From UBA2336 sp965227265 (lineage in GTDB: Bacteria; Bacteroidota; Bacteroidia; Cytophagales; Cyclobacteriaceae), in the NCBI GenBank assembly GCA_965227265.1, contig OZ245738.1, positions 1,798,001-1,862,000 of the forward strand: 64,000 nt of DNA, given 5' to 3'. A model generated the notes under the pieces. The model had not been told where the DNA came from. It saw nothing but the letters and a program-made list of their open reading frames with translations, and ran no database searches. Shown here one piece after another: positions 16,179 through 23,197 of the stretch. Numbering within the stretch: position 1 is the first letter of the stretch; each line of letters starts with the position of its first letter. Made by a program: the position numbers and the translations under genes.

Positions 16179-17069
16179 TTAATCAACAATTGATTTTCTC
16201 AGGCGCTCAACAATGTTTGTTACTTCACTCAAACTCTTGTCGTTAAGAACTAAATCAGCACGATTGTTTTTAAGGTTTTCTTCGATGTTGAGGGAAGCAT
16301 AAGCTTTTTCAAGCTCTTTAAGATCTGAAATTATTCCGGCAACAGGTCCAGTTTGTTCAACTACCGATAACATTTTCAATAAATCAGAAACAGATTGCTT
16401 TTGCTGAATAACAACACGTATTAGCGGCTCTAATACTTTGTTGCGATCATCATCTTTCAGGATATCCTTCGGATATGTTCTAATCAAACCTGTTGAAATA
16501 TAAAGTCCTTCCACAAACGATCCGGTAACCACAAGTGCGGCCAGTTTGTTGCGGCTTTCATCTTTCAAAAACTTATCCGTTTGTTTGATGGTTTCATCCA
16601 GCAAATAAGAAAGTGAATCTTTGTTTGAGATGTTCGCTTCAAAACGTTTTAAGATTTCGATATCAAACGTTCCGATAACGCCAAGGCCATCAGCCAGAGT
16701 TTTACAAGCATTCAGGTAGTCAATTGCTTCCTGAGCTTTTTCGTACGATGTCAGGTAACCGATATCTGCTGAATAAATACCCAGGTTCAATGCTGCTTTA
16801 TCGGTGTGGGTTGTATACTGATCAACTTTTGTGCGTGGATTAACCAGCGTTGGGTTGTAATCTGCACCTGTTGCTTGCAACAAATACGGGATTTCAGTTG
16901 GAGACGGTATGTTATAGACAACATCTTTTATCTGATTTTCCAGGCTCTTTTCAGCATCCTTGAATTCATCAGAATCTTTCTCTTTATCGCTATTGGACGA
17001 CCCGCATGCGCTGAGGCCCACCACTAAAAAAGCACTTAGAACAAGATAAATAGACCGCTTGAAGTTCAT
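16179..17069 (-). CDS. Lipoprotein of unknown function
   Basis: The 296-residue lipoprotein has the signal MNFKRSIYLVLSA...GLSAC (Cys about 22), followed by a Ser/Asp/Lys-rich spacer. The ATG at 17069 was chosen over one at 17126 because it puts the signal at the N-terminus. The mature part is almost all helical and lacks Cys beyond one in YLNACKTLADGLG. I do not recognise a named domain. It is separated from the downstream ABC gene by a terminator, so it is likely monocistronic. Confidence 0.75.
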   Translation of the reverse strand: MNFKRSIYLVLSAFLVVGLSACGSSNSDKEKDSDEFKDAEKSLENQIKDVVYNIPSPTEIPYLLQATGADYNPTLVNPRTKVDQYTTHTDKAALNLGIYSADIGYLTSYEKAQEAIDYLNACKTLADGLGVIGTFDIEILKRFEANISNKDSLSYLLDETIKQTDKFLKDESRNKLAALVVTGSFVEGLYISTGLIRTYPKDILKDDDRNKVLEPLIRVVIQQKQSVSDLLKMLSVVEQTGPVAGIISDLKELEKAYASLNIEENLKNNRADLVLNDKSLSEVTNIVERLRKSIVD

Positions 17070-17221
17070 AGTTGAATTAGGTTTAAAAGGCAATTTTAAT
17101 ATTTTTTTTACTGCTTTGGAAGCCAACGAAAGGACAATTTTACGTGATTTTTTCGGCTTTTTCAGACTTTTTGTTTTAAGTTTAAGCTAATAGTTGAAAC
17201 TCTTCAGAAGATTTTGGTGGT

Positions 17222-17632
17222 ATGGTTGAGACGACAATACTTATTGACGACAGTGACATTGACCTTTTCATCCAGAGAAGATTTCTGGAGGTTTACCAGT
17301 TTTCCAAGAAGCTTACGAGTTACAAATCGGCCGAAGAAGCCCTTGAAAAACTAAACTCTTCGCGCGAACAGGCCGCTCCCGATGTTATTTTCCTCGACCT
17401 GAATATGCCCAATGTAGACGGTTTTGGCTTTCTGGATGGATTTAACGCGCTCCCGCATGAGGTTCGGGACAAGTCAAAGATTGTGGTATTAACGAGTTCC
17501 AACAGTCAGCAAGACCGGGCACAGGCATTTTCCTATAAGAATGTAGTTCACTTCGTGACGAAGCCTTTGAAGCAATCTGACATTGAGGATTTGAGAAAAC
17601 TCGTAGAACCTAACGATCCAACCACTGCCTGA
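17222..17632 (+). CDS. Single-domain response regulator (CheY-like)
   Basis: The 136-residue receiver domain has no output domain. The acidic pocket is IDDSD near residues 8-12, the phospho-acceptor is Asp59 in VIFLDLNMP, the switch Thr is in VVLTSS, and the conserved Lys is in VTKPL. The phosphodonor kinase is unknown; in this phylum such proteins often work with hybrid or orphan histidine kinases. Its 3' end overlaps the convergent LytTR regulator by 23 bases. Confidence 0.92.
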   Translation: MVETTILIDDSDIDLFIQRRFLEVYQFSKKLTSYKSAEEALEKLNSSREQAAPDVIFLDLNMPNVDGFGFLDGFNALPHEVRDKSKIVVLTSSNSQQDRAQAFSYKNVVHFVTKPLKQSDIEDLRKLVEPNDPTTA

Positions 17633-18371
17633 ATTCCTGAACACGCTCACGCGCTACAATCACATCGTTATCCTGCGAATCTTTTAACACAAGCCTTAGC
17701 CTGCTGTTGGTGTAGGAAATAATATCCTGGATGCTATCACCTCTAACAAGGTATTTTCTGTTTACACGAAAGTATTCGGAAGGATCAATCAACGTTTCGA
17801 GTTGTTCGAGCGTGAAATCAAGAATATGATTTCGGTTATCGGTTGTATGGCAAAAAGTTGTCTTCTCTTGACTGTAGAAATACAGAATGTTTTTTACATC
17901 GACTGTTTTAAGATGCTCCCCTACTTTGATCACAAAGCGTTCTTTGTACTTTTTGGTGAGCATGCTCATAGCCTGGTTGATGCTTTGCATGAGTGTTTCC
18001 TGCGAGACTTGAGAATTTTTTAATCCATCAAGTTTGCGAAGCGCATTACTGAGTTCTGTTTTATCTACTGGCTTTAAAATGTAGTCGATGCTGTTAACTT
18101 TGAAAGCTTTCAAGGCGTATTCATCGTAGGCCGTTGTAAAGATTACGGGAGCTTTAACTTCGCATTGTTCAAAGATTTGAAAGCTTAAACCATCGGCTAG
18201 CTGAATATCCATCAGGATGAGATCGGGCGCAGGATTTTTTTGAAGCCATTGAACGGACTTTTTAACAGAATCAATTTTATCCAGGATTCTTGCATTGCCA
18301 AGAATATCAACAATCAATGTTTCCAATCGTTGCGCGGCCAAAGGTTCGTCTTCAATGATCAATACGTTCAT
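17610..18371 (-). CDS. LytTR-family response regulator
   Basis: The 253-residue DNA-binding regulator has a receiver domain (residues 1-120, acceptor Asp55 in LILMDIQLADG, Lys in ILKPVD) and a C-terminal LytTR domain (about 145-250, with FYSQEKTTFCHT and YFRVNRKYLVR). LytTR domains bind direct repeats of short DNA motifs. Its start overlaps the stop of the histidine kinase by 4 bases, so they form a two-component pair. Targets are unknown; the adjacent membrane-protein, repeat-protein and TonB-receptor genes are candidates by position. Confidence 0.93.
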   Translation of the reverse strand: MNVLIIEDEPLAAQRLETLIVDILGNARILDKIDSVKKSVQWLQKNPAPDLILMDIQLADGLSFQIFEQCEVKAPVIFTTAYDEYALKAFKVNSIDYILKPVDKTELSNALRKLDGLKNSQVSQETLMQSINQAMSMLTKKYKERFVIKVGEHLKTVDVKNILYFYSQEKTTFCHTTDNRNHILDFTLEQLETLIDPSEYFRVNRKYLVRGDSIQDIISYTNSRLRLVLKDSQDNDVIVARERVQEFRQWLDR

Positions 18372-19393
18372 AGGCCGGTTGAAATTAATGGAAGCTTAAC
18401 CCGGAAAATTGTTTTAGTTTCTTCAATTGTAATTTTCTGATTGCTCAGGAACTCATACCGCTTAGTAATGTTGTCAAGACCAATGCCTGTGCTTTCTTCG
18501 GTTAGCACAGTTTTCTTTTGAAGATTATTCTCAACAATGATCTGATCATCCTGCTTGAACATTTTAATCGTTAACGGATCATCTTGTGAGATTACATTAT
18601 GCTTAATCGCATTCTCTACTAATATCTGAAGTGCCAAGGGCGGAATAAAACCTTCCACACCAATAAGATTATTTTCGACTTTCAATTTATCGCCAAAGCG
18701 GATCTGCTGAAGGAACAAATACGATTCAACAAATTTTAATTCTTCTTCTAATGGGACGAGTTCTTTGTTTCTTACCTCCAATACATAGCGGTAAACTTCC
18801 GACAGTTGCTTGATGAAGCGGGCGGATTTATCGGGATCCTGATAGACCAGATTGGTAAGAACATTTAAACTATTAAATAAAAAATGCGGATCGAGCTGGC
18901 TTCTTAACGATTCATACTTTGAAGTCAGGTTTTCGTTGCGAAGCTTCACGGCATCAAGCTCAAGCTTGCGCCAGTTCATAAAAAATTCACGGCCGTGAAG
19001 AAAAAGTGAGATGACGAGCGTTAAAATCAGCGTATACACCATCGTTGGTTGAAAGCTGCCACCAAAATGGAAATCAAAAACCCATTTAAAGGCATACATG
19101 ATAACAACAACCACTGCAGCGGTATATACTACCGTTGAGCCAATCCCTACCAGAAATCTTTTTACAGGTTCCGTTAGCCAAGAGATTTTAGTATTGGCAT
19201 AGTCCGTAATGATTGCATTTCCACGCCAGAGGAAAATCCACATCAACAAACAAAAGAAGCTGACCAGTGTGTAGGCGCGAAGATCTTCATGGCATCGCCA
19301 GCACATGAAGTAAGTTTGAAAAACACTGGCAGCTGCTGTTCCTGCCAGAAATTTCAGCTCACCTTTTAATCCCAGCCATTTAGATTTCGGCAT
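18368..19393 (-). CDS. LytS/YehU-type sensor histidine kinase
   Basis: The 341-residue membrane kinase has four TM helices in the first ~140 residues, a short coiled segment, then the His_kinase domain with QLDPHFLFNSLN (phospho-His at 170) and a compact HATPase with ILVENAIKHN and GIGLDNITKRYEFL. The sensed signal is unknown. It starts 5 bases after the DUF2306-like gene and overlaps the LytTR regulator gene at its end. Confidence 0.92.
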   Translation of the reverse strand: MPKSKWLGLKGELKFLAGTAAASVFQTYFMCWRCHEDLRAYTLVSFFCLLMWIFLWRGNAIITDYANTKISWLTEPVKRFLVGIGSTVVYTAAVVVVIMYAFKWVFDFHFGGSFQPTMVYTLILTLVISLFLHGREFFMNWRKLELDAVKLRNENLTSKYESLRSQLDPHFLFNSLNVLTNLVYQDPDKSARFIKQLSEVYRYVLEVRNKELVPLEEELKFVESYLFLQQIRFGDKLKVENNLIGVEGFIPPLALQILVENAIKHNVISQDDPLTIKMFKQDDQIIVENNLQKKTVLTEESTGIGLDNITKRYEFLSNQKITIEETKTIFRVKLPLISTGL

Positions 19394-19398
19394 TTGAT

Positions 19399-20085
19399 TT
19401 ACAGCTTGTTTAATTGAACAAGGTCGGTGATTCGGGCACCGTTGTCAAGTTTCTTGCGATACGTTCTTACCCAATAAATAATCAACGGAGTTCCAATCAA
19501 CGTTGGCCAAAGCCATTGTGCCAATCCCGGAAGGAAGCTTAACACGTTGGTAGAGAACGCAGTAACCGCGGCAATAAAGCCACCTGTCATTCGTCCGATG
19601 TGATTGAAAAGCCAACCGTGTTTTGAATCAGGTTTCTTGATGTAGCGTTTTACTTCTGTTACGATGCTGAACAATCCACCAACACTGAAGAAGACAATGA
19701 TAATAGCATTTGCTCCATTCACCATCAGATCAATTGACCAGATCAAAAAGCTCAGCATGAACAGTCCGCAAGCTGCGGCAACAACCCAATCATACCACTT
19801 TACACCTTTGCCGAGATAAAGCTGTTTCTGATAAAGTGTTCTATAACCGCTGTAAACCAAATAAAAACTCAAGACAGACACCATTAACAAGAACGGCTTC
19901 CAATGATACGTGCCTAGAACAAGGGCAGAAACAAAAATGTAAACCATGCTCCAGAAAAATATCTTACCGGCAACCCGATGAGCCGTTCCACCTTTAGAAA
20001 CCGCCATCGAAACAGGCGCTGAAATTAATGAGATGGCTCCGGCTGTTACGTGTGAAAAGATTAAGAACTTAATGAATGTTTCCAT
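19399..20085 (-). CDS. DUF2306-like multi-pass membrane protein
   Basis: The 228-residue protein has about seven hydrophobic segments. The N-terminal pattern HVTAGAISLISAPVSMAVSK followed by GGTAHRVAGKIFFWSM resembles DUF2306 membrane proteins, whose function is unknown. Conserved His and Lys/Gly positions at membrane edges hint at cofactor or ion binding, but this is not established. I use the ATG at 20085 rather than 20106, because 20106 would start inside the inverted-repeat element. It is five bases upstream of the histidine kinase. Confidence 0.7.
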   Translation of the reverse strand: METFIKFLIFSHVTAGAISLISAPVSMAVSKGGTAHRVAGKIFFWSMVYIFVSALVLGTYHWKPFLLMVSVLSFYLVYSGYRTLYQKQLYLGKGVKWYDWVVAAACGLFMLSFLIWSIDLMVNGANAIIIVFFSVGGLFSIVTEVKRYIKKPDSKHGWLFNHIGRMTGGFIAAVTAFSTNVLSFLPGLAQWLWPTLIGTPLIIYWVRTYRKKLDNGARITDLVQLNKL

Positions 20086-20100
20086 AGATTTTAAATACAC

Positions 20101-20177
20101 CGTCATTCTGAGCGTCAGCGAAGAATCCCCCTTTCGAGATCTGTATTTGGGGATGCTTCGCTTCGCTCAGCATGACG
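20101..20177. repeat. Intergenic inverted-repeat element (GTCATTCTGAGCG type)
   Basis: CGTCATTCTGAGCG on the left matches, inverted, CGCTCAGCATGACG on the right; the inner parts GCGAAGAATCCCC and GGGGATGCTTCGC also pair. The whole unit is a ~77-base imperfect palindrome without an ORF of its own, similar to REP/MITE-like intergenic elements seen in many Bacteroidota. It lies between two co-directional minus-strand genes and may attenuate transcription. Confidence 0.75.
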
Positions 20178-20196
20178 TGAGTAAAGATAGGATAAC

Positions 20197-20832
20197 TTAT
20201 AACTTACATTTGGATTTCAACCCTTCAGCCATCTGCTTTCCCCATTGTGGAGCAAGTGCATTGTCAGACTTATACATTTCAAATTTTTGCACTGATTTTT
20301 CCGCTGTGCCACACGCTTCATCTGTTGAGCTTCCGAAGAATTGCGCTGTGCCATATTGCATCTGCGCAAGTAAAGCAAGTGCGCGTGGATTTTCCGGATT
20401 CAAGGCAACCGCTGTACCGAACGACTTGTAAGCCTTACTGGAATACTCCTGCCCTCTTGTCATTGGGTCAACGGTAACGCGCATCATGTGAACAAAACCT
20501 TCAAGCGCAGTGATCTCTGAGTCATTTGCTTTGATTGCTTTTGCTGCATCGAGATCTTTCGTTGCTAAATCCAGGTAAGCATCTTTCTTAGTGTTATCCG
20601 TTTCCGCATTAGCGATCATGATGTTACTGAAGGCTGCGTAGTAATACGGCTCCCATTTTGTTTTCTCAGCTGCAGCAATACGCTCAAATGTGTTTGCTGT
20701 AGTTTGATACTCGGCAACGGTTTTTGCTTTATAGGCTGCGTCAATGTTTTTTAACATGGTTTCGGTGTACTTGTCCTGAGCGGTTAACGTTGAAACGATT
20801 ATGGTGAGGACGATTGCAAATATGGCTTTCAT
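20197..20832 (-). CDS. Periplasmic TPR-like repeat protein
   Basis: The 211-residue protein has a signal peptide (MKAIFAIVLTIIVSTLTAQ) and a helical repeat body with TPR-like periodicity: Tyr/Ala-rich YYYAAFSNIMIAN, LDLATKDLDAAKAI, FGTAVALNPENPRALALLA. It probably serves as a protein-interaction partner. It begins 20 bases after the stop of the TonB receptor gene and is likely co-transcribed with it. Function is unknown. Confidence 0.78.
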   Translation of the reverse strand: MKAIFAIVLTIIVSTLTAQDKYTETMLKNIDAAYKAKTVAEYQTTANTFERIAAAEKTKWEPYYYAAFSNIMIANAETDNTKKDAYLDLATKDLDAAKAIKANDSEITALEGFVHMMRVTVDPMTRGQEYSSKAYKSFGTAVALNPENPRALALLAQMQYGTAQFFGSSTDEACGTAEKSVQKFEMYKSDNALAPQWGKQMAEGLKSKCKL

Positions 20833-20851
20833 AGTTTTATTGGTTTATGTT

Positions 20852-23008
20852 TTAAAGATTTGGTAATTGATTAACTGATTTATTTTTTGATAGTGTGATG
20901 AAAATTCCAACTAATAAGAAGTGACGCGCTGGCTGTTTGATTGCCTGTTCAGCATAAACTCCATTAGCATCTGGTGTTGCGCTGTATTGATAACCGAAAA
21001 TGTTATCGCGACCCAAAAGGTTTGTACACGACACATAAACAATCAACCAGTTTTTTGGAAGGTAGGCAACGTTCGCGCTTAAGTCGTGATACGATGGCGT
21101 ACGGCCGGCATTGAACTTCTCGCTGTTTGGATTATTGTACGGTCTGGGTGAACCGTACGAATACGTTACACCAACTTGTGATTTCAGCTTGTTAATAAAG
21201 TGTTTGTAGACCGCAGAGAAATTATGTTTCGAAGCGTACGTTGGCATTGCCTCATACGGATAGTTCAGGTAATTGCGTTTTGTATCGAGGAACGAATAGG
21301 AAATCCAATAGTCAACATTTTTTAACGTCTTGCTATCTCTCCAGAAAACTTCTGCTCCGCGTGCAAAGCCATTGCCTTTATTATTGATGATGGTTTCCTC
21401 AATGTTTCCAAACTTTACGAGATCATCATACTTCTTGTAATAGGTTTCAACCCGGAATGTTCTGCTGTTGGTAATTACCTGGTAGTTGAGAATGAAGTGT
21501 TCAGCTTTCTCGCTGTTCAAATTATTATTGACTCTAACATATTGATTTTTAGCAGTTTGACGGAATTTCCCGTATGCAAATGAGAACTGACCTTTCTCAA
21601 AAGGCTTGTACGCGATTGAGATTCTTGGATCAACCGACAGCCTATTCATCAGGTTGTCATACTCAAGTCGGGCACCTGCGCGAGTTACGATCTGATTGTT
21701 TACATAGATCTCTGTTTCAGCGAATGTTCCGGAAATTACCTCGTTAAAATCTTGTGATTGTGTTTGAGCAGATTCTTCATCGTAACGCGAAGCAACGTAA
21801 CTACGCGTAAGAATTTCGGTTCCGAATCTCAACTCAACTTTATCCGACAAAGAATTTTCAAGAACTGCCTTAGCATGAACTCCTTTCTCCACTTCACTGA
21901 TCGGAGAACCATCAATCTTTATCGCATTATTGCTATACGAATAGGCTAATCCTCCACGCACCGACCATTTCTCATTCAACGGTTGCTGATAGGCAGCATT
22001 TCCATACACATATTCGTTATTGATTTCGTAAAGCTGTTTGTTTTGCGGTTCGGCTATATCGTGCTGATACATCGCCAGAGTTGATCTGCTGTAGTTGCCA
22101 TATAATTTTAAGTAGCCCCCATTACTTCCAACCTGCTGACGAAAAGCTCCATTACCCTCGAACGATTTATAAGGATCTTTCCAATCTACACGCTGGTTGA
22201 TGATGTTGTAATACGGACTGATATTCGTGTATCCAACCTTTCCGCTTACGGAAGAACGATCAAACACTTGGGTATGCGCAACTTCTCCACCAACCGAAAG
22301 AACTCCGATATCGGTTTGGTTCATTTCTGCTTTATCTTTTGAGCTCAACACCAAAGCAGAAGAAAGTGCCTGGCCATATTCAGCTGAATATCCGCCTGTG
22401 CTGAAACTTGTGCCTTTAAACATGAAAGGCGCAAAACGAGTACGGGTCGGTGTATTAGGTGCGGATGCTTCGTACGAATTCAGTACTGCCATTCCATCAA
22501 TGAATGTTCTTGCTTCGCTGTCATCGCCTCCGCGAACGAACAAGCGGCCAGTCTCGCCTACTTTCGTTGTTCCGGGTAATGTATTCAGTGCTCCGGCAAT
22601 GTCAGCGGTTGCTCCAGCGGTTGTTGCAATATCGACTGCTTTTAAAATTGTTCTGCGCTTCTCTTCTCCTGCTGTGAATGATCCGGCCGAGATTACAACT
22701 GCTTCCAGTTCGTTGAATTCTTCTTTCAGCTTAATGTTTATCTCAACATCTTTAGTCAGATCAATCTCCTGTTCAGAAATCTGGTAACCGATAGAGGATA
22801 CAACCAGAATTTTCTTACCCGTTTCAGTTGTTGTAAATAAGAATGAGCCATCTGCACCCGCGCTTATACCATCATAAGAATCTTTGATAAGTATGTTCGC
22901 TCCAATTACAGGTTCTCCTTTATCATCCGTTACTTTACCGGAAACTTTCGTCTGCGCAAAAGCAAGTGTTGTGAGCGTTGTTAGGAGGATCGTAAAAACT
23001 GCTTTCAT
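20852..23008 (-). CDS. TonB-dependent receptor
   Basis: A 718-residue outer-membrane receptor. It has a signal peptide (MKAVFTILLTTLTTLAFAQ), a carboxypeptidase-regulatory-like domain (about 20-105, KVTDDKGEPVIGANILI), a plug domain (about 115-225, with LPGTTKVGETGRLFVRGGDD) and a beta-barrel to the C-terminus (HFLLVGIFITLSKNKS). The substrate is unknown. Genes for a repeat protein, a membrane protein and a LytS/LytTR pair follow on the same strand. Confidence 0.92.
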   Translation of the reverse strand: MKAVFTILLTTLTTLAFAQTKVSGKVTDDKGEPVIGANILIKDSYDGISAGADGSFLFTTTETGKKILVVSSIGYQISEQEIDLTKDVEINIKLKEEFNELEAVVISAGSFTAGEEKRRTILKAVDIATTAGATADIAGALNTLPGTTKVGETGRLFVRGGDDSEARTFIDGMAVLNSYEASAPNTPTRTRFAPFMFKGTSFSTGGYSAEYGQALSSALVLSSKDKAEMNQTDIGVLSVGGEVAHTQVFDRSSVSGKVGYTNISPYYNIINQRVDWKDPYKSFEGNGAFRQQVGSNGGYLKLYGNYSRSTLAMYQHDIAEPQNKQLYEINNEYVYGNAAYQQPLNEKWSVRGGLAYSYSNNAIKIDGSPISEVEKGVHAKAVLENSLSDKVELRFGTEILTRSYVASRYDEESAQTQSQDFNEVISGTFAETEIYVNNQIVTRAGARLEYDNLMNRLSVDPRISIAYKPFEKGQFSFAYGKFRQTAKNQYVRVNNNLNSEKAEHFILNYQVITNSRTFRVETYYKKYDDLVKFGNIEETIINNKGNGFARGAEVFWRDSKTLKNVDYWISYSFLDTKRNYLNYPYEAMPTYASKHNFSAVYKHFINKLKSQVGVTYSYGSPRPYNNPNSEKFNAGRTPSYHDLSANVAYLPKNWLIVYVSCTNLLGRDNIFGYQYSATPDANGVYAEQAIKQPARHFLLVGIFITLSKNKSVNQLPNL

Positions 23009-23197
23009 AGATTGGCTTTTGAGAGATTACATGATAAAGGTTCGCCTTCCGGTCGGGGTTTTAAAAAAGGAGTTACCGAACTGTAGTCCGGACAGGATGA
23101 ACTGTAGTGGCTGTCAGATAGACATTTTGCGGGATTGGGTTATTTTTGCGGTTGCTTCCGGATTTCCGGAGGCTTTACCCAGAATTTTTAGCAGCAA

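Noticed and set aside
23125..23148. Bacteroidota promoter before leuS
   Set aside because: TATTTTTG fits the -7 box, but the nearest TTTTG is only 11 bases upstream, far from the usual 19-21 spacing, so I did not list it.
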